Shown: positions 42,659-50,839 of the stretch, piece after piece
Numbering within the stretch: the stretch's first letter is position 1
Layout: each line of letters opens with the position of its first letter
Assembly: GCF_014841135.1 (NCBI RefSeq)
Contig: NZ_JACYTN010000030.1
Coordinates: forward strand, 1 to 50,953
Direction of reading: 5' to 3'
DNA length: 50,953 nucleotides
DNA from: Paenibacillus arenosi
Lineage (GTDB): Bacteria; Bacillota; Bacilli; Paenibacillales; Paenibacillaceae
The notes under the pieces: model-generated
Seen by the model: the letters and a program-made list of their open reading frames with translations, nothing else
What the model was told of the DNA's origin: nothing
Databases searched by the model: none
Program-made: the position numbers and the translations under genes

Positions 42659-43240
42659 TTATTTCAATAGAAAAGGTTGAAACCCTTGCACCATAATACG
42701 GCTGACCGCTGCAGCTAAGTCATCGAGTGAGCTGTTAAGCTTGCCTTTGAACCAGTCTTCATACATCGCAACCAGGCCGCTTGCGAAAAAGTTGACGTGT
42801 AGATTAAACGCTTCACGTTCTTGAACCGTATTCATTTTTCTTTCGTAACTGAGTAGACTCTCGATCAGTATAGCCTTCATCTTCGTCATAAATGTACTCG
42901 CAGCATCGACCGCAATGAGCATGCGATAAAATTCAATATCTTGACCTAAGAAGTGCGACACTTTCGCTAAGAAAGGCATCATATTTTGAATGAGATCGGT
43001 ATGTTTGAATTCATCGAGAAATTCAATCATCTTTTCCATAATCTCATTTTCAATCTGTTCAATGACAGCATGTACATCCGAGTAATGGGCATAAAAGGTT
43101 CCACGACTAATATCAGCTCGCTCCACAATATCTTTGATCGTAATCTTTTGGTATTCTTTTTCCAGCATTAACTCGACCAAAGCACGACGAATCATGTTCC
43201 TCGAACGAATGGCGCTTCTATATTCTGCTTTTTCCCTCAT
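42659..43240 (-). CDS. TetR-family transcriptional regulator
   Basis: 193 aa. The helix-turn-helix is IRRALVELMLEKEYQKITIKDIVERADISRGTFYAHYSDVHAVIEQI. The C-terminal helical domain (from about residue 80) resembles the TetR_C group found beside MMPL genes. It is divergent from the MMPL transporter at 43418, with two matching palindromes between them, so it is very probably that gene's repressor. Confidence 0.93.
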   Translation of the reverse strand: MREKAEYRSAIRSRNMIRRALVELMLEKEYQKITIKDIVERADISRGTFYAHYSDVHAVIEQIENEIMEKMIEFLDEFKHTDLIQNMMPFLAKVSHFLGQDIEFYRMLIAVDAASTFMTKMKAILIESLLSYERKMNTVQEREAFNLHVNFFASGLVAMYEDWFKGKLNSSLDDLAAAVSRIMVQGFQPFLLK

Positions 43241-43259
43241 TTGGCATTCTCCTTGTTTT

Positions 43260-43303
43260 GTTTAAAATTAAACATAATTAATTAAATATATTCAAAATTG
43301 AAT
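43260..43303. promoter_or_regulatory. Twin TetR operators, 30 bp centre to centre
   Basis: GTTTAA-AA-TTAAAC (43260-43273) and ATTCAA-AA-TTGAAT (43290-43303) are two perfect 6-2-6 palindromes with the same AA centre. The spacing is close to three helical turns. They lie between the tetR start (43240) and the MMPL promoter. Confidence 0.8.
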
Positions 43304-43323
43304 AAATGATTAAAAATTGACCA

Positions 43324-43352
43324 TTGTATGCTTTTATCACAATGAGTATACT
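43324..43352 (+). promoter_or_regulatory. MMPL gene promoter
   Basis: TTGTAT (43324-43329), a 17-bp spacer and TATACT (43347-43352). A palindrome AACACGTGTT (43372-43381) follows about 20 bp downstream in the leader and may bind another factor. Confidence 0.75.
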
Positions 43353-43417
43353 TTTTTCATGTATAAAAGTAAACACGTGTTCAGTTTTGATGATGTTGTA
43401 AAGATAGGAGCTAGAAA

Positions 43418-46400
43418 ATGAGAAACATAAAGAGTTTGAGAATTGCCTCGATTATCGCTTGGATTATCATTACCGCCGTTATCGTAATGACGATGCCGAA
43501 CCTCGGGGAATTAGTGAGAGAAAAGGGGCAAGTATCGATCCCGGACAGTGCGCAAAGTAATATCGCGCATGAGATGATACGCCAGATGGATGAGAACAGT
43601 GGCGATAGCTATTCGATTATTGCTGTATTCCATAGTGGAAGTGATAAGCCCTTAACGAGCGAGCAGCATAAGCAAATTGAATCTGTTATTTCACAATTCC
43701 AATCGAAGCAAACGCAGCTTGGAATTGAAAATATGCTTACTCATTTAGATGATGAGCACACAAAAAGTCAGCTCGTCTCGAAAGATAAGACGACCATTTT
43801 AACGCAGCTGTCAGTTAGTCATAGTCAAGGCACGATCTCTGAAGCAACAGAGCAGTTGGAAGTGTTGATGAACAAGGTGGACGCGGTAGATACGTATTTG
43901 ACAGGCAACAGCCTAGTTATCGAAGATTTTGTAAAGTCGACAGAAGAAGGAATTAAGAAAACCGAACTTATTGCGGTTATCTTTATTATCGTCGTACTTA
44001 TTATCGTATTCCGTTCTCCTATCGTACCGGTTGTTTCGTTAGTAACGGTAGGAATCTCCTATGTCGTATCACTTGGCGTCGTGGCTCATTTTGTAGAGTG
44101 GTTTAACTACCCGTTCTCCAACTTTACACAGGTGTTTCTAGTCGTCATCTTATTTGGTATCGGAACCGATTATAATATTTTGTTATTCTCTCGATTCAAA
44201 GAAGAGCTTACTCGGCAGGAAAATACACTTGCAGCGGTAAAAGCAACGTATCGTTCTGCTGGAAAAACGGTGCTCTATAGTGCGTTAGCTGTCTTTATCG
44301 GATTTATGGCATTAATTTTGGCGGAATTCGGTATTTATCGAGCGAGCTCTGCAGTTGCTATTGGTGTTGCCGTGCTCGTGCTTGTACTGATGACGTTGAA
44401 CCCGGTCATTATGGTTACGCTAGGGAAAAAGTTATTCTGGCCTGTTAAGAAGTTCGATGGACACGGTGAAAGCAGAATTTGGGGTGTGCTAGCGAAGACA
44501 TCTGTGGCAAGACCGTTTCTAGCCCTTTTATTTATTGCCATACTATGTATCCCATTTGTCGTGAAGTACAGTGATTCCTTGAGCTACAACGACTTGCTAG
44601 AGGTGGATGATAGCTATGCCTCCAAGCAAGGTATTCAGGTCATAGAGAAGCATTTCTCTCCAGGTTTCTCTTCACCGACGACATTGCTTATTCAATCGGA
44701 TAAGCCATTGGATAATGCTAAGGCATTACAAGAGCTGGATGAGCTTGCGGAGCAAATATCCAAGATGTCTGGTGTCGCGGAAGTGTATACGACGACTCGT
44801 CCAGTTGGTAAGAAAATGGATGAGTTATATATGAAAGATCAATCAAAGGAACTAAATAAAGGCTTAGGAGATGCCTCAAAGGGCGTTGGCGAGATCAACG
44901 ACGGGCTGTCTTCTGCAAATAAAGAGATCGGTCAAGCAGACACGAATGGCGTACAAAATGTGCAGTTGCTTATCGATGGAACGAATGAAGTGAAAACTGG
45001 TGTTTCGAGTTTAGGCAAAGCGATTGAAGAGTTGTCGAAGGGCATACATTCAGGTGCTCATGGCGCTAAACAGTTGGACAGTGGTCTAGCATCACTTAAA
45101 GAACAAATGGATCTGCTATCACATTCAATGCCGAAGTTGCATCAAGGCTATACGGAGCTGGAGAAAGGACTGTCTTCCTTTAGCACGCAATTTGCAAGCT
45201 TAGAGCAAGCGATTGGTGGAGCGGCGCAGGCATTTGAGCAAATCGAAGGTGCTTTGGGCGTTTATGTTCAATCCAATCCAGATGCAGCGAATGATGAGCA
45301 TTTGCAAACGGCAATCGGTATTGCTGCTGCAGGTAAGCAGCAGATGGAGGAACTATCCAAGCAACTGAGCACTTTGAAGACAGAGTATGGCAAAGCCATG
45401 TCATCCTTTAAAGAAGCAAATGCTTCGCTTTCCGCTGTGAATGGTGGTTTCGTACAGCTTCAAAAAGGTGTGACACAGCTGCATAATGGGGCATCCCAAC
45501 TACAAGGCGGATTGCAAAAAGCAGCGGATGGTTCGAACAAAATGACCGCAGTCCCTCCTGCTTTGCAAACAGGATTGGCAGATATCAATGCTGGTCAAAA
45601 GCAGTTGCAGTCGGGATTGACCAAGTTAACAAGTAATATGGAGAAGCTGCAATCGGGCTTGTCAGCAAGCACGAAAGGCTTGGAAGAAGTGAGTACGGGC
45701 TTGAGCGATGCTCAGAACTATTTGCAAGGACTAAGTGATTCCAAGGCTTCGGAAAAGTTCTATATTCCTCAAGACGTATTGAAGGGCGAGGAATTTAAAC
45801 AAGCGATGGATATGTACATGTCTCCAGATCGCAAAACGGTGCAAATGAATATTATGCTGGACGTGAATCCGTATTCGAAAGAAGCAATGGCGATCGTAAA
45901 GCAGATCAACACAGAAGTGCAGGCTGCGATCCAAGCAAGCGATTTGAAACATGCCAAGGCAGCATTGGGTGGAAAAACAGCTGAAAATGTGGACCTTGAA
46001 GCGATCGCAAGCGGTGACTTTGCACGAACAGCAACGATTATGTTGATCGGCATTGGCATTGTGCTTATTTTCATCACACGTTCCTTATGGATACCCATCT
46101 TTATTATTCTTTCATTGGTATTAGCCTACTTTACTTCATTGGGGATAAGTGAATTCCTTGCGACACACTTGTTATCTGTAAATGAATTAGGTTGGAATGT
46201 TCCGTTCTTCAGCTTCATTATGATTGTCGCGCTGGGCGTAGACTACAGTATTTTCTTAATGATGCGCTATCGTGAAACGGATGGTCATTCTGCGGAAGAC
46301 ATGATCGAGGCGGCTCGTCATATAGGTGGAGTTGTTATCTCAGCCGCAATTATTCTTGGTGGTACATTTGCTGCGCTCATCCCTTCGGGAGTGCTAACAC

Positions 46401-46528
46401 TAATTGAAGTAGCGATGACAGTTATGATCGGCTTATGCTTGCTAGGATTTGTAATGCTGCCGGTGATGCTTCCTGCTTTGTTAGCGGTAGTGGAGCGGGT
46501 ACAAAGGCTAGGGGTCAAGGAAAAATAA
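43418..46528 (+). CDS. MMPL-family RND transporter (YdgH-like)
   Basis: 1036 aa, ATG with AGGAGCT upstream. MMPL proteins export lipids, siderophores or amphiphiles using protons. Membrane bundle 1 is near residues 185-390 (ELIAVIFIIVVLIIVFRSP, FGIGTDYNILLFSRFKEEL with the proton-relay Asp-Tyr). Bundle 2 is near residues 865-1030 (VALGVDYSIFLMMRYRETD). Between them is an extracellular region of about 470 residues, largely heptad-like coiled coil with Gly/Ser-rich repeats (KLHQGYTELEKGLSSF, QLQGGLQKAADGSNKM), like YhgE/Pip phage-receptor proteins. It is divergent from its likely TetR repressor. Confidence 0.95.
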   Translation: MRNIKSLRIASIIAWIIITAVIVMTMPNLGELVREKGQVSIPDSAQSNIAHEMIRQMDENSGDSYSIIAVFHSGSDKPLTSEQHKQIESVISQFQSKQTQLGIENMLTHLDDEHTKSQLVSKDKTTILTQLSVSHSQGTISEATEQLEVLMNKVDAVDTYLTGNSLVIEDFVKSTEEGIKKTELIAVIFIIVVLIIVFRSPIVPVVSLVTVGISYVVSLGVVAHFVEWFNYPFSNFTQVFLVVILFGIGTDYNILLFSRFKEELTRQENTLAAVKATYRSAGKTVLYSALAVFIGFMALILAEFGIYRASSAVAIGVAVLVLVLMTLNPVIMVTLGKKLFWPVKKFDGHGESRIWGVLAKTSVARPFLALLFIAILCIPFVVKYSDSLSYNDLLEVDDSYASKQGIQVIEKHFSPGFSSPTTLLIQSDKPLDNAKALQELDELAEQISKMSGVAEVYTTTRPVGKKMDELYMKDQSKELNKGLGDASKGVGEINDGLSSANKEIGQADTNGVQNVQLLIDGTNEVKTGVSSLGKAIEELSKGIHSGAHGAKQLDSGLASLKEQMDLLSHSMPKLHQGYTELEKGLSSFSTQFASLEQAIGGAAQAFEQIEGALGVYVQSNPDAANDEHLQTAIGIAAAGKQQMEELSKQLSTLKTEYGKAMSSFKEANASLSAVNGGFVQLQKGVTQLHNGASQLQGGLQKAADGSNKMTAVPPALQTGLADINAGQKQLQSGLTKLTSNMEKLQSGLSASTKGLEEVSTGLSDAQNYLQGLSDSKASEKFYIPQDVLKGEEFKQAMDMYMSPDRKTVQMNIMLDVNPYSKEAMAIVKQINTEVQAAIQASDLKHAKAALGGKTAENVDLEAIASGDFARTATIMLIGIGIVLIFITRSLWIPIFIILSLVLAYFTSLGISEFLATHLLSVNELGWNVPFFSFIMIVALGVDYSIFLMMRYRETDGHSAEDMIEAARHIGGVVISAAIILGGTFAALIPSGVLTLIEVAMTVMIGLCLLGFVMLPVMLPALLAVVERVQRLGVKEK

Positions 46529-46544
46529 GCGGCAGTTGCGCTAT

Positions 46545-46597
46545 CGGTTGCGACAGAGGCTATTTTACGTAAATATGTCAATGGCGCTCGTTAGAGG
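46545..46597 (+). repeat. Second copy of the dispersed repeat, right after the MMPL gene
   Basis: 46545-46564 matches the 41674-41693 element (opposite orientation) at 19 of 20 bases, and 46583-46594 (GGCGCTCGTTAGA-like) resembles the GGCGACCGTTAGA end of that element. Apart from this and the two terminators I see nothing in 46529-46967. Confidence 0.5.
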
Positions 46598-46661
46598 AAG
46601 TAGTACACGCTGAGCACCAGTTTATCGCATTATCGCAGTCTACGATTACATTAGCAAAGCT

Positions 46662-46709
46662 AGCCACAGGTTTAAATGAGGGATTTCCTTCATCTCCTGT
46701 GGCTTTTTT
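46662..46709 (+). terminator. Terminator of the MMPL gene
   Basis: AGCCACAGG (46662-46670) pairs with CCTGTGGCT (46696-46704), followed by a T-run. The inner arms ATGAGG/CTTCAT add weak pairing. It is similar to the terminator at 34617-34668. Confidence 0.85.
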
Positions 46710-46875
46710 ATGCGAACAGCATTAGCGTCTATGATGTACTGTGAGTAAATAAGCAATAAGTAATAAGCAAGTGGCTGCAATAAGTTTTGTACACATATGA
46801 AAATAATTCTCATTTAGAGGTTATACTTGTACTAAGGAGACAGAAATGCTGCTCAGATGTTCGGTCGAGAACAAT

Positions 46876-46906
46876 GAAAAGGAGCAACCCCCGCTAGGGC
46901 TGCTCC
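46876..46906 (-). terminator. Terminator of the DUF1540 gene
   Basis: On the - strand GGAGCAGCCC pairs with GGGTTGCTCC (one wobble) and TTTTC follows. It is 62 nt beyond the stop at 46968. Confidence 0.7.
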
Positions 46907-46967
46907 ATAATCAAGTTCTCTAATTTACATGTTGCGTGGTTCGTAAACTACATGTGTTAAATGGAAT

Positions 46968-47123
46968 TTAAATTTTCGGTTCGAACGTTTTGCAGTCTGT
47001 CTCTCCGCTATTGCTCGCTTGATTGCCGCGATTGCTTACGACATAGATGGACGATGCGGCACATTTATTGCCAGCTGCCCAGAACTTGCAGTTATTTACT
47101 TCACACAATACGTCTTTAGCCAT
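46968..47123 (-). CDS. DUF1540 small Cys-rich protein
   Basis: 51 aa. AGGAGGTG lies seven bases before the ATG at 47123. The translation begins MAKDVLCEVNNCKFWAAGNK, continues CAASSIYVV, and ends GETDCKTFEPKI. The four Cys spacing (C-x4-C-x8-C...C-x-T-F) and the I-x-V strand match DUF1540, short proteins common in spore-forming Firmicutes and thought to bind a metal (zinc) through the Cys. Here it is a single copy of the domain. It is divergent from a Crp/Fnr gene. The function is unknown. Confidence 0.88.
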   Translation of the reverse strand: MAKDVLCEVNNCKFWAAGNKCAASSIYVVSNRGNQASNSGETDCKTFEPKI

Positions 47124-47351
47124 AGTGTTCACCTCCTCATTTATTTAGGATGGTCGAATACTATGGCTCTTTATACTTGGAGAGGAAATAGGAGTATGCG
47201 GATAGAATGATGGGTAGCTTTATACCCGAAAGACATATGTCTCGATTATGTAAAGATTGACCGCTAAAATGCCGTTACTTTTATATAAATGCCGGACTAG
47301 CGTCCTATCTTGGAGCTGTGCCAGAGCTATATACTTGAGGTGAACCAACAT

Positions 47352-48050
47352 ATGGGGATGCAGCAAATGATTAAATATATGGAGCAACACGAAAAGATTT
47401 ATGAAATGATGAAGCAATGCCCTTACGAAATCTTGCGGGAATGGAAGTTGACCAAGTTTAAGTCGGGTACCATCTTGTTCTCCCAAGGCGATATTCAGGA
47501 CAGTTTCTATATTTTGGTGGAAGGTGTTGCTGATATTAGCGTTATTGGTGAAAACGGCAAGAAATACGTGCAGTCTACTTATCACAAAGGGGACATGATT
47601 GGAGAGCTTGAGATCGTGGATCGCCTTCCTTTTATCAGTAACGTGGAAGCGGTTACGGATGTCGTACTCATGGGTCTGAAGCGCGAGCATTTTTTGAATT
47701 GGCTCCAGTTGGACCGCAATTTTAATGAGTATTTTATCCGCAGCATCTTGAAGCTTCAGTACGACATTCTGAAGAAAGAGGGAGACAACAATCTGTACAC
47801 GTTGCATGATCGAGTGTGCAGTTATTTGCTCCGTTGTCTGCCGCACGGTCAAAAGAGGGCAGAAGGAATCGTGATTCAGGTCGATAAGCAGCAGCTTAGT
47901 CACCAATTTGCTGTCACCCCTCGAAGTATCAATCGCACTTTGTCAGAGCTAAAGAAGCAGGGTGTTATTGATTTGAACAAACAGGAAATTATAATTTTGA
48001 ATGCAATGCGATTACAGTTAGAGCTGGAAGAGCGAAATAGTCGAGCTTAA
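47352..48050 (+). CDS. Crp/Fnr-family transcriptional regulator
   Basis: 232 aa from the ATG at 47352 (GAGGTG nine bases upstream); the TTG at 47310 lacks a site. The cyclic-nucleotide-type beta-roll is at about 30-140 (FKSGTILFSQGDIQDSFYILVEGVADISV...GDMIGELEIVD), and the Crp-type HTH is KQQLSHQFAVTPRSINRTLSELKKQGVIDLN. It has no Fnr-type N-terminal Cys cluster. The phosphate-binding loop RxS of CRP is not evident, so cAMP binding is unlikely. It lies 160 bp before pnuC on the same strand and may regulate it. Confidence 0.92.
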   Translation: MGMQQMIKYMEQHEKIYEMMKQCPYEILREWKLTKFKSGTILFSQGDIQDSFYILVEGVADISVIGENGKKYVQSTYHKGDMIGELEIVDRLPFISNVEAVTDVVLMGLKREHFLNWLQLDRNFNEYFIRSILKLQYDILKKEGDNNLYTLHDRVCSYLLRCLPHGQKRAEGIVIQVDKQQLSHQFAVTPRSINRTLSELKKQGVIDLNKQEIIILNAMRLQLELEERNSRA

Positions 48051-48137
48051 CAATTAATCAGAATTGCACAGGTTTGTAGATGCAAAAGTGTAAGTTGAAT
48101 TCTATATTTGGAAAAATGAAAGCCTTATCATTAAACG

Positions 48138-48152
48138 TGAAAATGGTTTTCA
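48138..48152 (+). promoter_or_regulatory. Palindrome upstream of pnuC
   Basis: TGAAAA-TGG-TTTTCA is a perfect 6-3-6 inverted repeat about 58 bp before the pnuC ATG. It is a candidate site for the Crp/Fnr protein encoded upstream. I see no riboswitch fold in this gap. Confidence 0.45.
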
Positions 48153-48209
48153 AAGTTGAAAGGAACGTGTAAGCATCAAGTCAGTCTATCATTTAGGAGG
48201 TTATAGAAA

Positions 48210-48872
48210 ATGATTAAACATCCTTTGTTTGTTATCATTGCTTGTGCCATCAGTATTGGGGCGGGTTTGTATCTGGATTCCTCGTATATTGAAATCTTTG
48301 CTTCTGTCGTCGGTGTCATCAACGTATGGCTGTTGGCGAGACAAAAGGTTCTCAACTTCTTGTTTGGAGCCATCGCGGTAGCGAGCTTTATGTATATTTA
48401 CTTCCAAACAGGCCTTTACGCGATGGTCATTTTGTCAGCGTTGCAGTTGCTCTTTAACATTTATGGCTGGTACTACTGGGTTAAAAATAAAGGCGAAGAG
48501 GATACTGCACCAACTATTCGCTTGTCTTCAAAGGGTTACGGAATATGGATAGCTATTATTTTAGTAACATGGGGTATTTGGTCTTACATTCAAGTCAATT
48601 ACACAGGAGCAACGAATCCATATTTAGATGCTTTCATCGCGGTTATTGGCTTGGTTGCCCAGTACTTGTTAAGTAAGAAAATTGTGGAAAACTGGCATTT
48701 GTGGATTCTAATGAACTTGATTCTAATTGTCATGTATCTTTCTACAGGTTTGTATGTCATGATTCTGTTAGCAATTATTAACTTGTTCATTTGTGTGGAT
48801 GGCTTAATCGAGTGGCAGCAAGCACATAAAGCTAATCGTAATCGTGAAGGTGCAACGGGAACTGGCTTGTAA
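48210..48872 (+). CDS. pnuC: PnuC-family nicotinamide riboside/mononucleoside transporter
   Basis: 220 aa, ATG with AGGAGG upstream. Seven or so membrane helices are visible. The PnuC signatures include the VVGVINVWLLARQKVLNFLFG segment, the aromatic-rich LLFNIYGWYYWVKNK that forms the substrate gate, and the C-terminal VENWHLWILMNLILIVMY with WxxW-type residues. PnuC proteins carry nicotinamide riboside by facilitated diffusion, while paralogues carry thiamine or riboflavin. Downstream, 19 nt away, is deoD, which can phosphorolyse nicotinamide riboside, supporting that substrate. Confidence 0.92.
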   Translation: MIKHPLFVIIACAISIGAGLYLDSSYIEIFASVVGVINVWLLARQKVLNFLFGAIAVASFMYIYFQTGLYAMVILSALQLLFNIYGWYYWVKNKGEEDTAPTIRLSSKGYGIWIAIILVTWGIWSYIQVNYTGATNPYLDAFIAVIGLVAQYLLSKKIVENWHLWILMNLILIVMYLSTGLYVMILLAIINLFICVDGLIEWQQAHKANRNREGATGTGL

Positions 48873-48891
48873 GGGATAGGAGGAATACATC

Positions 48892-49599
48892 ATGAGCTTT
48901 CATATTGAAGCAAAAGTAGGCGATATCGCCGAAACGATATTGCTGCCTGGCGATCCGATGCGTGCGAAATTTATCGCGGAGAATTATCTAGAAGATGCCG
49001 TCTGTTATAACCGAATTCGTGGTATTCTTGGATATACGGGAACGTATAAAGGCAAGCGCATCTCGGTTCAAGGCACGGGAATGGGCATGCCATCGATGTC
49101 CATTTATGCGACGGAACTGGTAAACGATTATGGAGTAAAGAACCTGATTCGGATTGGGTCAAGCGGCTCCTACCATCCTGACGTGCAGCATATGGATCTG
49201 GTACTAGGTACAGCGGTATGTACAAGCTCGGCGATGTTCAGACATGAGTTCGAGAACTTCTCTTACGCACCGACTGCTGACTTTAAAATGGTAAGGACGG
49301 CATTCGATATCGGAGAAAAAATGAACTTGCCTGTACGTGCAGGATTGATAATGACTGAAGATCATTTTTATGACGGCAATGAGCCTATGTATAAGAAAAT
49401 GGCTCAATACCAAGTGCTAGCGTGCGACAACGAGTCAGCTGCCATGTATATGGTTGCTGCCAAATACAATGCTCGTGCAATGTCGATACTAACGGTTACC
49501 GACCATATGTTGACGAATGAAACGATTACGTCGGAAACGCGCGAGACGGCACTGCATGACATGATCCGCATGGGATTGGAGACGGCTATCGTTCTCTAA
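48892..49599 (+). CDS. deoD: Purine nucleoside phosphorylase DeoD-type
   Basis: 235 aa, GGAGG upstream. It splits purine nucleosides with phosphate into base and ribose-1-phosphate. The hexameric DeoD family residues are at the expected numbers: Gly20, Arg24, Arg43, Arg87 and Ser90 for phosphate, Met64, Phe159, Glu181 for ribose, and catalytic Asp204 (TVTDHML). Two ribose/base-site positions differ from E. coli DeoD: E179 is Asp and M180 is Asn (ACDNES instead of VEME). It is in an operon with pnuC. Bacterial DeoD enzymes are known to accept nicotinamide riboside. Confidence 0.94.
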   Translation: MSFHIEAKVGDIAETILLPGDPMRAKFIAENYLEDAVCYNRIRGILGYTGTYKGKRISVQGTGMGMPSMSIYATELVNDYGVKNLIRIGSSGSYHPDVQHMDLVLGTAVCTSSAMFRHEFENFSYAPTADFKMVRTAFDIGEKMNLPVRAGLIMTEDHFYDGNEPMYKKMAQYQVLACDNESAAMYMVAAKYNARAMSILTVTDHMLTNETITSETRETALHDMIRMGLETAIVL

Positions 49600-49681
49600 A
49601 GTGAAATGACCGAAGACGTATAGAAAACTGACAGAGCTAAATAGTGACGTATAGAAGCGTCAACACACTTACTAAATTAGG

Positions 49682-49707
49682 AAGCAGCCCATAGCGGCTG
49701 CTTTTTT
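49682..49707 (+). terminator. Terminator after deoD
   Basis: AAGCAGCC pairs with GGCTGCTT around a short loop (CATAGC) and is followed by a T-run. Confidence 0.88.
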
Positions 49708-49743
49708 GCTTTTTGCCTAATAGTCAGTATCGCAAATAAACTA

Positions 49744-49775
49744 TTGCCCCTAACATTAATGTGAGGGTTTATAAT
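49744..49775 (+). promoter_or_regulatory. MerR-type promoter and operator
   Basis: TTGCCC (49744-49749) and a perfect TATAAT (49770-49775) are 20 bp apart. The spacer carries the near-perfect dyad CCTAACATTAATGTGAGG (49749-49766), typical of MerR-family sites. The overlong spacer implies activation by DNA distortion. Confidence 0.8.
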
Positions 49776-49812
49776 TAGCTTAGACCACTGGATCGAAATG
49801 GAGGGGATCGGC

Positions 49813-49902
49813 ATGAAAATCGGAAAAGTTATTAAAATTACCGCCGGAGCCAGTACCCGTTCAATTCGACATTATGAGCACAAGGAGGAGGAAGAGCAAT
49901 GA
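49813..49902 (+). pseudogene. Truncated MerR-family regulator, 29 codons
   Basis: GGAGGGG precedes an ATG giving MKIGKVIKITAGASTRSIRH, then YEHKEEEEQ and a stop. This is the start of a MerR winged helix (helix-turn-helix and the RxIRxYE motif), cut off just after recognition helix 2. The last codons are the ribosome binding site of the next gene, whose ATG overlaps this stop (ATGA). Most of the regulator (about 100 aa or more) is missing, while its promoter/operator is intact. An internal deletion is likely. Confidence 0.8.
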
Positions 49903-50717
49903 CGATATTAGTAACCGGAGCGACAGGTACAGTGGGGCGTCATGTCGTGGATCAACTGCTGCGAAGAGGTCAGAAAGTTAGGGCTTTGACACGCAATCCA
50001 CAGGCCATACTACCTGCAGGGGTCGAGATTGCAATTGGGGATTTAAGTGATCCGAGTACCTTGGCGGCGGCTTTTGAAGGCGTATCAGCTGTACATTTGA
50101 TAACGACAGGTGATGAGTATGTTCCTTTGCAAACAGGCCCAGAAATCATCGCGCTGGCTACAAAATCAGGGGTTCGCAAAGTTACAGTCCTGTGGACGGG
50201 AGGAAAAGGAACCGTTGAGCAAGCCGTTGAGGCCAGTGATCTGGAATGGACTCAGCTTCATCCTGTTGAATTTATGTCCAACGTACGTAAATGGACGGAC
50301 TCCATCCGCAATGAAGGGGTAGTAAGAGATTTATTTAGTGGCTCCTTGAATGCACCCGTTCATGAAGCTGATATTGGCAGAGTAGCCGCGGTTGCTCTGA
50401 CCGAGGATGGTCATGCGGGTAAGGAATATATACTGACTGGTCCTGAAGTGCTGTCTGTTACGGATCAAGTTCGGATTATCGGAGAGGTAACGGGACAGCA
50501 GTTGACGTTACTTGAGACGACGGAAGAAGAAGAACGAGAACAGATGCGAAAAATGGGGGTTCGAGAGGATGTTATCAACTTCGTAATTAGCTGGCATCTC
50601 AATCCACCACCATATGCTTATACGATCGTACCTACAATAGAAGAAGTTCTTGGACAACCCGCATACACGTTTAAGCAATGGGCCGAGGAAAATGCGAATT
50701 ATTTTATAAAATCGTAG
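49899..50717 (+). CDS. NmrA-like NAD(P)-binding protein (atypical SDR)
   Basis: 272 aa. AAGGAGGAGG lies upstream. The Rossmann start is MTILVTGATGTVGRHVVDQLLRRG (GxxGxxG), with R-A-L-T-R at the NADP-phosphate position and GDLSDPSTLAAAFEGVSAVHLIT as the second half of the cofactor site. There is no YxxxK catalytic motif, typical for NmrA/atypical SDR5 redox sensors or quinone reductases (QorB-like). It is translationally coupled to the truncated MerR, and under the MerR-type promoter. A terminator follows. Confidence 0.9.
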   Translation: MTILVTGATGTVGRHVVDQLLRRGQKVRALTRNPQAILPAGVEIAIGDLSDPSTLAAAFEGVSAVHLITTGDEYVPLQTGPEIIALATKSGVRKVTVLWTGGKGTVEQAVEASDLEWTQLHPVEFMSNVRKWTDSIRNEGVVRDLFSGSLNAPVHEADIGRVAAVALTEDGHAGKEYILTGPEVLSVTDQVRIIGEVTGQQLTLLETTEEEEREQMRKMGVREDVINFVISWHLNPPPYAYTIVPTIEEVLGQPAYTFKQWAEENANYFIKS

Positions 50718-50810
50718 AGTTTTATGGAGTTTATTTGCATAGTCTGTACAGTGTGTATCGTTGCTTCGAATGGATCAATTATCGATTAAGAACATGGAAA
50801 TCTAGTTAAA

Positions 50811-50837
50811 CACGGTCCAATGGATCGTGTTTTTTTG
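50811..50837 (+). terminator. Terminator interrupted downstream by intron insertion
   Basis: AACACGGTCC pairs with GGATCGTGTT (one G-T wobble) around AAT, followed by seven T. The group II intron begins three nucleotides later. Confidence 0.85.
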
Positions 50838-50839
50838 TT

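Noticed and set aside
47220..47906. 228-aa - frame opposite the Crp/Fnr gene
   Set aside because: It is an antisense shadow of a well-conserved regulator.
48051..48209. Possible riboswitch upstream of pnuC
   Set aside because: I could not find conserved cores of TPP, FMN, NAD or preQ1 riboswitches; only a simple palindrome is visible.
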